Shown: piece after piece, positions 1 through 11,098 of the stretch | Layout of the letters: each line of letters opens with the position of its first letter | Position numbering within the stretch: the stretch's first letter is position 1 | Origin: Pseudopyrenochaeta lycopersici | Taxonomy: Eukaryota; Ascomycota; Dothideomycetes; Pleosporales; Pseudopyrenochaetaceae | Length of the DNA stretch: 64,000 bases | Assembly: GCA_003313425.1 (NCBI GenBank) | Contig: NHZP01000026.1 | Span: 744,001-808,000, forward strand | Reading direction: 5' to 3' | Position numbers and translations under genes: made by a program | Notes under the pieces: generated by a model | Told to the model about the DNA's origin: nothing | The model's input: the letters and a program-made list of their open reading frames with translations, nothing else | Databases searched by the model: none

Positions 1-702
1 ACCGCCTCAAGACTACTAGAAATCCAACTGCTTACCCCCCAAGTCTCCCTTCCTGGCTCCATTTGCGTATTGGACATGACTAGATCTCGACACAGCTTTG
101 CAACATTAGTGAGGGAAGTCAGAAGAACAAGGCTAAAAGTTCGCTCCACATTTGACGCACTTTGATTCTGCAAAACGCGGCATGAGAAAGCTTTAATCCC
201 TATAGGACATGCCCTGTGCATCAATTAAACCGCTTAAAAGAAATACAGACATACGAGAATTTATTACCTCAGAATTGAGGCCAATCGCTAAGAGCAATGG
301 TCAGTCCGCACTAGATGGCTATACGATAATTGAGGCCTTGAATATCAGGTACAAGCCCATCAAAAAGCACCCGCAGGAAGTTCTCTCACCTCGTTTATCC
401 GCCCCTGCGACGAGAGCATTATGTCAATAAGCGTCAGGTCTCTACTCTCACGCACACAAAACGTAGCACCGCTCTTACTTTAAACTAGAAGAGACTGTAA
501 AGCTCACAGCCAAAGCGATGCAAAGTTTAATCTCAATCAATATCTAGAATATCAAGGAAAAGTGGATAAACAAGACAAATGTTCTAAGTCAGGTCAACCT
601 CAGGCGCCAACGTATCTGCGGTCATATCGCATTCATTTCTTCTGAGAAGATATCTATTGGGTATCACACAAGCATTGAAGCTCTTCCTCAACAGCTCTTA
701 AG

Positions 703-2871
703 ATGGCTACGAACCGGGGGTTCCCCGCCAAATCTATCACAGCAGACGTGCCGATCAAAAGACAATATCCGACGTCGCCAACAGCCGCAATGGCGATCAT
801 TAAGCGACCCAAGACGAAAGGAGGCTTTCTTCTGGACAGTGATGAGAGTGATGAAGGCGAGTGCGATGACCATGATGATAGAGTAGCCGACAGTTTGGTA
901 TTGGCAGTCTCGTCGACTGAACCTCAGCAGAAGGTACGGGATGGCTACGTTGCAAAAACAGACACAGCAACTCCGCTTATAAAACAACTCAACAAGACTC
1001 GCCCCAATATGCTCCTCGGCCTGAACAAGAATACAAATCCTTCCTTGACTTTTAGCGCACGAACAGGTCAGTCTAGACATGCGGATAATCCTCCGAACTC
1101 CTTCCACAAGCAAAGACACAGTCCTGCCACGGTAAACGAAAGGCATGCAATTAATTCCCTACAAATCGGCGAGGGGAGCTATAAATTACAACAGAATGCC
1201 GCAGTTTTGACAGAGCCCACAAGTCTGAGCAGACCATACGACGCTTCAACCTCGAAGCAGGCCAGTTCAGCGCTACCCCAAGGGCCTATTGCTAGTACAG
1301 GAAACTTTGCTACCGCCAAGCTTCAACAAAGGAAGCCCACACATCAGGTTACAAACATACGAACTCCAGAGGCTGCTCAACCCAAGAGAGTTCTATCGGC
1401 TTCAAGAGTGATAAAGAATGCAGTCGTCTTATCCAACCCACCCTCCCAAATTTCTGTATCCAGAGAGAAGCCGCCTGAGGAATCCAGTGACCTATCAGCA
1501 GCCATATCGAGCAAGACGCTGGACGACCAGCCTGAGTGTGTATCAATAGTTCAAAAACAAAGTCGGCCTCTATCCTCATCTATTATCAAACAAAATGGTT
1601 TACTTCCAACCAAACAGACGCTAATCTGAGCTCAAATCTTAGCAGAGGCTGCCACAGCTGACTCGCCATCTTCCAGGCCCAACGCGTCTCAGTATCAGCA
1701 AAAGCAGACTGCAGTCCTAACTAAACATGCGCCGCTATTGGAAAACAAGGCAGCGTGCGCTAAAGCTTCTAAATCTGAAATGATCCAGGGCACGAAAGCC
1801 ATTAGAAATCGAAAGCTTGGAGACATTACTGGTGGGCTCAGTGGTAATGATCTACGTGCCCGAAAGCCTCTCATGACCACTAGACAGTTCTCATCAACTA
1901 TACAGCCACTCGCTGGAGTAAACAGTATCTTGAGTACTGGCGCAAATTTGTTGGATTCCCATAAAGTGACGCCTACAAGCATGCATGAAAAAGACTGGGA
2001 GCGTTCCACTTCTGCGATGTCACCTAGGGTAAATGTTTCCCCATTTGCGAGCAATCCAGCAATTTCTGAGAGCAATCGTCTGGGGAACTTACCCCTTCCC
2101 ACCTCTTCCGGAACCTTAGAAGGTGCAGAGGCGTACTTTGAGTACTCTGTGTTTCAGAAAGTCTGGTCTAATGAGCAGAACGAGGACGATGTGGCGTCTT
2201 CGGAGATCATCGTACACCCCTACACCGACCTCGACGAAGCTAATACTCAAGCTGAAAAACTTTTCCAGACTGCAAGATCTCAAAATATTTGGAATTTTCA
2301 ATATCAATGTTCTGAATGGAGCAGTAAACAAAATGAACATGATTGTTCCACGTTTCTTGGGGTTTTTTTCCCGTTCGATTATTCAGAGCAGAAATCCCAC
2401 ATAAAGGTCTGGGTAGAGCGCAACTATGTGTCAAAGTATGCAAATCAGACTCCCCAGACCATGAAACTCAAACCCTATGTCTCGAAGACGGCATACATCG
2501 TTCGGCTCGTCAAGTTGGTTCCTATACCGCCGGAAAGCTCCGACAGCGCAAGTCCTGAGATATCTCAACCTTTAATCCGCGCATATCATCAATTCCCACG
2601 AAATCAAGTATACACCACGCTTACGGCGGCGAATCGAGCTGCGATCAGCGTTCAAGTCGAATTGAGCCTCGAAAAGGATCCGAGGGATGATATTACCAAA
2701 AAATGGCAGCAGCAGAAATTAAGCGAGCTGCACACTCAGTTGCTTACGCTTGATTCGAAGACAGGTGGTAAGGAAGTCTATTGGAAGAGCACGTTTAATG
2801 CTTGTGGTCGAGGTGGTGATATATTTGAATTGCTCGTGGAACCAACTGGTATATGCGGACCAAGGAACTAG
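703..2871 (+). CDS. Hypothetical protein, two exons, lineage-specific
   Basis: A single reading frame runs from the ATG at 703 to the stop at 2871 except for one TGA at 1627-1629. I read that TGA as lying inside a 45-nt in-frame intron at 1598-1642: GT donor, CTAAT branch-like site, TTAG acceptor. Exons 703-1597 and 1643-2871 then give about 707 residues. The N-terminal half is low complexity and polar, rich in Ser, Thr, Lys and Gln, with an acidic patch near residue 50, and looks disordered. The C-terminal third (from about 2130) is more ordered, with many aromatic residues. I recognise no domain, so no function is offered. The 3' end of this gene has a RIPed partial copy at 13378-13880. If the donor (GTTTAC, weak) is not used, the gene is split by a stop that could be a RIP-type CGA-to-TGA change. 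Confidence 0.6.
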
Positions 2872-3688
2872 TTACCCCTTGAAACTCACTTTGGATATGT
2901 AAGCAATGAGGAGTAAAGAAATAAGAAGTCCATACCTAGCTAGCGTCGGATCATGCTCTTTGCGCTGCCCTCGCACTTACTTTGCTCCACATACCTTAAT
3001 ATCCTTAAAGGGAAAAAGGACTTCATTCAATGCGCAAAGGCGAAAGATAGACCTTTGTGTATAAACGGGAATTGGATCTTGTGACCCCTTCAGAAAGAAA
3101 CGTTGAAATGGAATCAACAGAAGCTTGACTAATAAGATCAGTTAGTTTATCAATTCTGTCGTGGAGGATACTATTAACTGATACAAGAGCTTTGTGGAGA
3201 AAGAGTGCCCTAACAATTCTATGCGAGACTTAAACTCTCTAAAGCATTTCATCTTAGTTTTAGTAATTAGTATTATTAGGACAATAACAAATAATGCATG
3301 GGTTAGTAAGAGTGTCTCTTGGACACTTTCTATCTGCAAGAATAAAAGAGTTATGAAAAGAGCATGCGTCCTGACTCGAGCAGATGACTTAGGCTAGCGT
3401 AGTGCTGGATAATGATTTGATATAGAAGAGAAGTTGGATCTCTGCTTGGATCTTTAGATCTTAGTCGTGTGACAAAATCGCAACAGGGAGGTCGATATTA
3501 TGGACGCTGAGAAGAACCAGTTCTAGCTCTACCTTAGCGTCGCCTACGGCTTCGCCTTGAGGGGCAAAACCTACAACCCGTATGGATGATACACCAAAGA
3601 GCACATCCTGAAGGCTATGGTAGACTGGTGCGACTTTTGGTTGTCGCAGTGAGGGTACCTTATAGATTCGCGATGATAGGAGTTAAAT
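2872..3688. other. Convergent intergenic region, no gene seen
   Basis: This gap lies between two convergent genes. I see no open frame with a recognisable product, no RNA gene and no repeat array. It must hold the two 3' untranslated regions. Confidence 0.5.
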
Positions 3689-5583
3689 TCATCTATTGCC
3701 CTCTGAGTGTTCAAGCATCCATCTTGTCTGCAGCTCAAAAGTCTCACGTTCTTTCCCAACTAGTGTCTCTAACCCGACCCTTCGTAGCTCCGAGAAGTAG
3801 GCTACCGCGTCTTGAAAATTTTCGTGCGACGTGTATCCGCTTCGATGAATGCGGCCTTCGAGATTGTCCCAAAAGTCGGCGTTTTCGTTGAATCCCTCGC
3901 CGTCCCTCCGGTGCTGGGCGATTTCTTCGCTGGAAAAGTGATACGGACAGGTTGATATCTCGTTGATAAGATGCCAATCCCTAGGTTTGTGTCAGAAAGT
4001 TGGCCATTCCCTACGTGACCGAGGCAAACCTTTGGATTCGTATGAGAACCTCTCGAAACGGTAGAATGTCTCCATCCCACGAGTTGTGGGCAAACTCGAT
4101 GAGCTGCTCTAACGTCTTACCATTGGAATAGCGCATGACTTTGTACAGCGAAGGATTGCGCTTGGCCGTCGAAGTTTCGTAAATATATAATAGTATGGAT
4201 CGGCGGACCGCTTCCCGCATTTGATCCTTCTCTTCCGATTCCAGCTCTTTGAAGTTTTCTGGCAGCTTCGTCTGGATCTCTCCGTTGTAATCGACGAGCT
4301 GGGGCGTGCGGGCGCGAAGATTTCTGGGGCCAACCCAGACGGACTGCCAATCGATGATGCTGGAAACTTGGCCTTCATGAACAAACACATTGCCTCTGTG
4401 GAGGTCGCGGTGCCACAGCGTCGGCAGGAGCAGGTCCTCTTCGTTTGGGAGGAGTTTGCCTACCACACTGAGGTATTTTTTCAACAGGTCGATGTGCGCC
4501 TTGGGCAACTTCTGGGCGTCAGATGTCGACAAAGGAACCGGAGGCACCTTTGCATTCGCATACCGTTCGATCCATCGGATCTCGCGATGAGCTATCGCCT
4601 CGGTATATCCGGCTGCTGAAGTCCCTTTGTTCGGGTTAGATGAGATGGCGGCGGCAGATTCACACTCACAAGGGCCGCGATCGAGAGCCATTTGTATCCT
4701 CTCGTCCTCCCAGAACTCTCTCTCGACAGTTGGACCAACGACGAACCGGCGTCGTACATCCTCTTTAACAGCCGCCGAGACTTGGCCTCTAACTTCGGCA
4801 GGATCGTAGTTCAGCATGTCCTTTGCGTAAAAGATTGCTCCAAATCTGGAGGTGTAAGCGGTTCGATTGTGCAAAAGTGATAGCCAGAAAAGTGTACCAA
4901 TCTAGAGAAATGGCCAGGAATTTGGCATCGATCTCCATGAGGCTTTTCACAATCATTGCTTGATCATCAATCTCCATGTCGTTCCAAAGACTGGATAGCT
5001 GTACTCCCTTCGCTTCTTCCATCAGGATGTACTCTGATCCTACAGGGTTTGCGGCATCGGCGCTATAACCCAATACCTTAGGTACCGGAATGCCGAGAAC
5101 GGAATGCGCCTGCAACATCTCAGCTCAAAATTGAACAACAAAGCGACATTTGCATACAAAATCCATTGTTGCCACCTCGGATGCAGTTGTGACAGTTGAT
5201 GGGCCAGCATTCGGGTGCGGTATTCGCGCTATGACCACAGATTGGTCGTCCATTGTCAACTTAAAAACCTTATTGAAGTTGCCTTCGCCAATCTTGGATA
5301 TTTTTATGCAGCTTCGCAATCCGACGGCGTTGACGGCGGCGTTTTGAAGTTCCAGGACGTTGAATCGGCGGTACCGTACACGCAGCTGCTCTTCTTCGTT
5401 CCAGAGCCACCGACCGGAAGTGTATCGGAAAAACTCGTGCCTGTCGTTGTCATATGCTGGATCCATGGCTTGTGGAAGATGAGAAAATCCTCTCGTCAGT
5501 GGACTCGATAGTACCGAGAACTTGTAAAAGGGTATTTGGCTGGAGCGAGCGTGGTGTAGTCTCAACAACGATAGGGAAACCAT
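3689..5583 (-). CDS. aim9: AIM9-like phosphotransferase (APH family), possibly broken
   Basis: Protein kinase-like APH-family enzyme of the fungal AIM9 (altered inheritance of mitochondria 9) type; the substrate is not known. Four exons on the minus strand: 5158-5583, 4898-5109, 4030-4845 and 3689-3980, with introns of 48, 52 and 49 nt, giving about 581 residues, usual for the family. Visible motifs are an N-terminal YTSGRWLWNEEEQL block, the nucleotide-binding stretch IGEGNFNKVF, the Brenner motif HRDLHRGN with its catalytic Asp, and the metal-binding IIDWQSVWVGP. The first ATG (5583) opens a basic, hydroxylated leader that could target mitochondria. One oddity: joining exons 2 and 3 at the only canonical sites (donor 4897/4896, acceptor 4846) makes a TGA codon across the junction (TG|A). 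Either another splice is used or this allele is a fresh pseudogene. Confidence 0.75.
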
Positions 5584-6798
5584 ACTTGCCGCCGATGAGG
5601 CAGCCTTTTGGTTCGCAAACTTCTCCAAAGTAAAAATCTAGTCGCGTTGGCAATGCATGGAAGGTGAGAAGGGGTTCAGCGCTGGAGATTGCCAAGGATT
5701 GTGACGCGGTGGACGTTAAGTCCCCGGAACACCACATACCAACTTCCACACAACCCACGTTATCGTAAATATTTTTGATCTTGAGCTAGAATTTGTCATG
5801 TTGTTGGAGTGAAAAGGTAAATGAGCTGTGCTCTCTCAGCACCAACTTTTTCTGCATCTTGAGAGCATACTTCGTATAGCCCGTAGTCTTTTAGACCTAG
5901 GTAGCCAATCACCCAATCTCTGCCGCCGATCTTGACATTCATTTAACAGGCGAGTGTTTCCTACGTACGCAACTGTGCCGCTATAGTTTGGCGCACCCAA
6001 ACGATTTTATCAGCCATTGGATGTAATCATGAAGGGAGCGATTCATCAAGACACGTGATGCACCTCATCTCCACGCTTCATGGGTATTGGGTATCCTGTC
6101 CTCGTTCCCCCTTCCTAAACCAAGCCGGCGGCTGCAGAGCTTCAGCCCGCCGCATGGAGGTTTTAACTCCGCCCCAAAGCTGCATAGAATTAGACGTATA
6201 AGGAATACTAAGAGGATGTTCGTCCATTAAATATCATCATCCACGTACTACTTTCCTCGCCGGCTTTCAAGGCAAGAACAAGCCCATGAATACACATACA
6301 TTACCTGACGAAAAAAAAAACAAGTCTTCCATCTCGTCCAAAGTCGTCCAACAGTTCGCCAAAATTGTTCCATGAAACAATGTAGCGCAAAAGGTCGAGA
6401 ACGCGACCAAGGGCCAGCGGCTGTGGCCGAGCAACACAGCCAGAACAAACCAAAAGTACAACTTTCGTCTGGACAAATGTTTGGTGTCGGTGATGGCGGC
6501 ACTCAATTCTGCTGACGCTAGCTGCCTTCCCTAGCCGCTTTCCTAGAGCCCAGCCACATTCTCAGAGACCAGCCACACTTTGAGGCTGGTTGTTTTACGA
6601 GCTCTTGCTTAAGAAGAATAGGCGTGGGAATGTTTTGAGGAGTAACTTATTAATTTTCATCCCTCCCTTTAAGAAACAGCGCGTCTCCATTTAATTCTAG
6701 CGCCTTTCTTGATTTCTTTAAGACCAGGCGCTAAACTATATGCGCCGAAACGGAGGAAAAATAAGCTGCTACCAACCAAACAGGCCCTTGGTCATCGA
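5584..6798. other. Intergenic region, no gene seen
   Basis: Promoter side of the phosphotransferase gene followed by ordinary-GC spacer. Short open frames on the minus strand around 6248-6506 have no recognisable product or coding character. From about 6600 the sequence grows more AT-rich towards the repeat island. Confidence 0.4.
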
Positions 6799-6881
6799 TC
6801 AATTTAACACAGTCGAAACTCAGGTTCGAAAGCGGAAGTGGACTTTGGTTGAGTCACTTTTGGGATAAGTTTATATCGCTA
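6799..6881 (+). repeat. Dispersed repeat, copy A
   Basis: About 83 bp that match 13169-13252 by eye at roughly 80 percent. Shared blocks include AACACAGTC/AAACAGTC, CTCAGGTT, GAAAGC, GTCACT and the end TATCGCTA. No coding content. The second copy forms the first piece of the mosaic scar at 13.2 kb. Confidence 0.55.
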
Positions 6882-7504
6882 ACTATATGTCGGCCAAAAC
6901 TAACACTCAGTACCCGCTCGATTCGGCTAGCGCCGTATTACCCGTTTCTTAGTAAAATAACGTCCTAGTCTTAAATAACTCAGCCTCTAATCAGCTTCGC
7001 ACCACCCTAACTTAGTACGCTTAGGTTCCGCTTACTCTTAGTAACTAATTTCAACTAGTTGTCTACCGTCTCCTTCTAATACTGCAAAGTTTAGGCCGTA
7101 GCGCGATATATTAGACAGACGGCCTATATATTAAATAACTAATATTAGTAGTATATTCTAGTTAGCTTCTATAAGATAAATAAGTAGATATAAATAAGTA
7201 GATATAAATAAGTAGATATAAATAAGTAGATATAAATAAGTAGATATAAATAAGTAGATATAAATAAGTAGATATAAATAAGTAGATATAAATAAGTAGA
7301 TATAAATAAGCGGATATAAATAAGAGGATATATATAAGTAGATATAAATAAGCAGTTATTAATAAGTAGTTATTTAAGTAAAGTACTTAATTAATAACTA
7401 GAGTAAGTAAATATAAGTCTATAATACTAGAGAGTAGTTCTATATAGTCTACACTATACTTTTCTACTGGCTAATAATTTTAAAAGTGTCCGTACGAGGT
7501 GAAC
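6882..7504. other. AT-rich, RIP-like decayed sequence
   Basis: Sharp drop in GC, dense TA dinucleotides and stops in all frames. It looks like an old RIPed repeat that can no longer be assigned, and contains the 14-bp minisatellite at 7184-7356. Confidence 0.5.
7184..7356 (+). repeat. 14-bp minisatellite (GTAGATATAAATAA)n
   Basis: About twelve head-to-tail copies of GTAGATATAAATAA. The first nine or so are identical and the last three carry single substitutions, for example GCGGATATAAATAA and GAGGATATATATAA. Perfect identity within an otherwise RIP-decayed stretch points to recent expansion or homogenisation. Confidence 0.9.
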
Positions 7505-7690
7505 TGCTTATTCTTGTACCTATTCGGCCCGACTCTCAGGGGCTCTCAGGGGCTCCTGGGCAGCCTATATAGAGGTCTCTCTCTCGCACGAGAGAGAGGC
7601 CAGGTCAAGGAATACAACTCTCTTTCATCTCCCCCCTGAGCGTACGCGCGTGCGGCTCTGTTGGTACCACCAGATGCGTAGCCATCTAGA
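7505..7690. other. GC-rich islet with hairpin, possible solo-LTR remnant
   Basis: Normal-GC patch inside AT-rich flanks. It holds a near-perfect hairpin at about 7574-7601, in which a CT run is followed after a short loop by its reverse complement, direct repeats of CTCAGGGGCT at 7535-7555, and an ACGCGCGTGCG stretch. No open reading frame. It may be a leftover of a long terminal repeat or a recent small insertion; I cannot decide which. Confidence 0.3.
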
Positions 7691-7934
7691 GAGGTAAAAG
7701 CCAACCGACAAAAAGTAAACTTTGGATATAAAAGTATACCTATTAGTAATCCTAGTATATAAATATATCTATATATCTTATTTACTATATTACAAATATG
7801 CTCTATTATAAGAGAACTAAACCCTCGTATCTAGTATTCTAGACGTATAGACACGAAGATTAAGCCTAAAAGGTGTAAGAATTAAGAGAAAGAGTTAAAT
7901 CTATGCTACCATTTACGGCAACGGTAGATGATAA

Positions 7935-10333
7935 TTAAGATGAGCTAATTGCTGGAAGAGATGAAGAGCTACATTGAGTACCAGTGAAGAGGCCCAATTC
8001 GACAACGTAGTTGTTTGTGGAAGTGGTTGTCAAGTCTGAGGTTGAGACGATTTCGGAAGTAGCCGTGCTACTTGTCCTGTAGCTACGGAATCCCGTATAG
8101 TCGGTTGAACCAATCCTTGCACTGCATTTCAACACTTGTCGGCCTGTATAGCCTGGCACATCTTGTCTGATAGTGCACACTGGGATAACGTATGAGCTCG
8201 ATTGGGGGTTGGGCTGCGGCCGGAAGCTGCGGATCGAGCCAGTACCGGACACTGTGACAGCGTTGGTGTAATCAGGACTAGAGCTTGTGACAATAAGATG
8301 ACCTTGAGTGTCCAGGGAGAATATGGCGGTCGTGCCGGAACCAGTAGGAGAGCGTAGAGCGTAGTCCTGGTTTGATCCAGCGTACTTCAGGACGTAATTT
8401 GAAGTGCCTACATTCGCATTGAGAACTCGCAGACAGAAGTTCGATGCCCCAGCACTTGGGGTCGGAGTGGGAGTACTGAGACCAGAGGAGCTGAATTGTC
8501 CCGAAGACGAAGTGGAAGACAACACTACTTGGGTTGAGGACTCCGAGACAAGGGAGCTAATTGACGGAGAGGCAGCGAGGGAGGAGCTCGCAAGTATCGA
8601 GGAGAATACAGAAGACAGGCTTTCGATGCTGGAGGGCGAGGCTACGCTTGAAGAGCTTGTAGGGGTAGTGATTGACGAGGACAACCCAACTGAGCTTGAC
8701 GAAACCCCCTGTGATGACGATGAACTAAAAGAAGTCGATGACGATATAACATCGGTCGAGGACAACGGTTGAGATGAAGAGACTGAGGTCGAAGAAGCTA
8801 CAGACGATGAGTCGACTGCGGATGAAGAAGTGCTTGATGCCGGAGTAGAGCTTAGAGAAGAGGATGAAGGTTGAACAACCGGCGACTGGCTATCACACCT
8901 TCCGAAGGTTGTTTGACACCCAGCGTTGCAATAGATCTCGGTAGATCCACAATATCCGTACTCGGAGCAGCAGTCGCCAAAAACTGAACCTAAACAGGTT
9001 TGACCTCCGGTAGCACCACATTGGCCATCCACAGAGACTGGGCCAGAGGGGGGAGTAGGACTTGACGACGATTGAACTGCGGAAAACGAAGAGCTTGATG
9101 CCTGACTTGAACTTAGAGAAGGAGTTAACGACGGTTGGACTGCGGAAGACGAAGAGCTTGATGCCTGAGTTGGACTTGGAGAAGGAGAAACAGGCTGACT
9201 AGACTGTGGCTGGCCATTACACCTTCCGAAACCCGTTTGACACCCAGCGTTGCAATAGATCTCGGTAGATCCACAATATCCGTACTCAGAGCAGCAGTCA
9301 CCAAAAACTGAACCTAAACAAGTTTGACCTCCTCTGGTAGCACCACATTGGCCATCCACAGAGACTGGGCCAGAGGGGGGAGTAGGACTTGACGACGATT
9401 GAACTGCGGATGAGACAGCTGAAGAGGAAACACTGGCCACAGACGAGGATGCTGAGCTTGAGACTTCGGTAGATGATACAGCAGCCAATGACGAAGAAAC
9501 CGTGCTTGAGCCAATACTGGACGATGCAACAGATGACGAGGAAGATGGGATTTCGGAACTGGCAGTTGATGAAACAGCGGCTGAAGATGAGGATTGAGTG
9601 CTTGAGCCTGCAGCAGGGGCAGTCTGAGTAGCAGACGAGGACCGAATAGTAGTCGAGGGCTGAGCAGAGGTCGAAGATCGAACGCTTGACGAAGAGCGAA
9701 CACTAGACGAGCGAACAGAAGAAGCTCTCGTCAACAAAGATGCATTCGAACTGGTCCTCGTTGTCGACGATCTCACCGAAGACGATCTTACTGAAGAAGT
9801 CCTGATCGAAGAAGTCCTGAACGTCGAAGAAGTCCTGAACGTCGAAGAAGTCCTGAACGTCGAAGAAGCCTTCGAGCTCGTTCGGGCAGTTGACGATATG
9901 ACGGAAGACGAAGAACCTTGGCAGGTTCCAAAGCCCGAATTGCAGCCACTACCACAGTACACCTCGGTGCTGCCACAATAGCCATACTGCGAGCAGCACG
10001 AACCGGACGCTGAGCCAATGCACGTATACCCATTGGGACCACCACAGGAGCCATCAACAGATACCCTGGGGCCGATAGAGATAGTACAAGTGCCAAAGCC
10101 AGACTGACAGCCCACGCCGCAATACGCGTCTGTGGAGCCGCAGTATCCGTATCTTTGGCAGCATTAGTATAGTAGAGCGACGTGTTAGGAGTTAGGTGGA
10201 GACTCAACTGGCTACAGCAGTTTCCGAACGACGAACCCAAACAGGTGAGCCCGGTAGTTCCGCCACAACCTGCAGTCGTGCTGACTTGCTGCGCAGAGAC
10301 AGCCGTGAGGGCCCACAAGAAGACTGCACGCAT
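7935..10333 (-). CDS. Secreted CBM18 (chitin-binding) serine-rich protein
   Basis: Two exons, 10209-10333 and 7935-10152, joined across a 56-nt intron that splits the first chitin-binding domain; 780 residues. Residues 1-14 form a signal peptide ending ...TAVSA. Four hevein-type chitin-binding modules (CBM18) lie near residues 18-64, 72-119, 306-354 and 415-462, each with the eight-cysteine pattern and the CCSQYGYCGST core; modules 3 and 4 are almost identical. Between them are long Ser/Ala/Thr linkers, probably O-glycosylated, including three 18-nt repeats coding TFRTSS. A C-terminal module (about 614-770) begins NFCLRV and contains DVPGYTGRQVLKC and ELGLFTG; it recurs twice in the protein at 48244-51370. 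Likely role: binds chitin at or outside the cell wall, either as wall architecture or to shield chitin from host chitinases. No catalytic domain is seen. Confidence 0.85.
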
Positions 10334-11098
10334 GTTGAGCGTTGTTGGGCTAGTTGATTAATGTATTACTTTGGTATTATGATAACGAGTGTAGAGAGGT
10401 ATCTTGGCGATGAACGAGTGATAGCACTATAAAGATACCGCGATAGTAATGCAGAACGAACGACTGAAGTGATGAGAGAGTAGATCTCAATACTAGCCAG
10501 AGAAACGGAAGTATTTGATCTGCGTATGACGAGACCCGTGGGAGTAATCCCTCGTCACACAACAAGCTCATCAACAATTTGAAAACACGCCAACGATAAA
10601 GTTAACCCTATTTTAATATGAGCCATATTCTCCGAAGCGAGATTTCCTAGCCTTTACAGTCTAGATCGCAGATACAAGCCGCGTTCGGATCGCCAGCTTG
10701 CGCTGGTCTAACCTCGTTAGGCATTTTTTGTTCGCTTAAAATTACCTACCAAACAGCATTTGGGCCTAGAATCGGGCTGTACCTGCAAAGGGATCGATGA
10801 GCTGAAGTCTTTGTGGCTGACCCCTGAATGTCGTGGCTTAACTTAGCGACGCTAATTTTCGCAAAGATGCAAGGAGTAACAAGCAATGCCTGAAGCTCCT
10901 GTCCAAAGGTCTCCTCACAGTACTTTGTAGGCAAGCGGCTTACCCTAGCAAGCAGCTTAAATACTAAGACCCTACCAAAATATATAGATAATAACTTTTC
11001 TTCTCAATAACTTCTCTTGTACTAGGCCTATTTAGGTAATTTTTAGTTTATTTTAGAAAGCAAAACTATAGCTTTAATATGAACTATCCGGCCTCTGG
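10334..11098. other. Upstream region of CBM18 gene, AT-rich tail
   Basis: Promoter and leader of the CBM18 gene followed by spacer. An AT-rich stretch with decayed character lies at about 10960-11090. No gene recognised. Confidence 0.4.

Noticed and set aside
209..430. 73-codon open frame
   Set aside because: No family resemblance, no splice or start context, and composition typical of spacer.
6248..6506. Overlapping 79-84-codon frames with a hydrophobic stretch, which could suggest a small membrane protein
   Set aside because: No homology recognised and the hydrophobicity comes from a T-rich strand; not supportable as a gene.
7184..7356. Tandem array considered as a CRISPR
   Set aside because: No spacers: units are contiguous 14-mers. 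The organism is a fungus.
8404..8772. Long acidic plus-strand frame opposite the CBM18 gene
   Set aside because: Mirror of the Ser-rich linker codons; the minus-strand gene with signal peptide and Cys modules is the real one.
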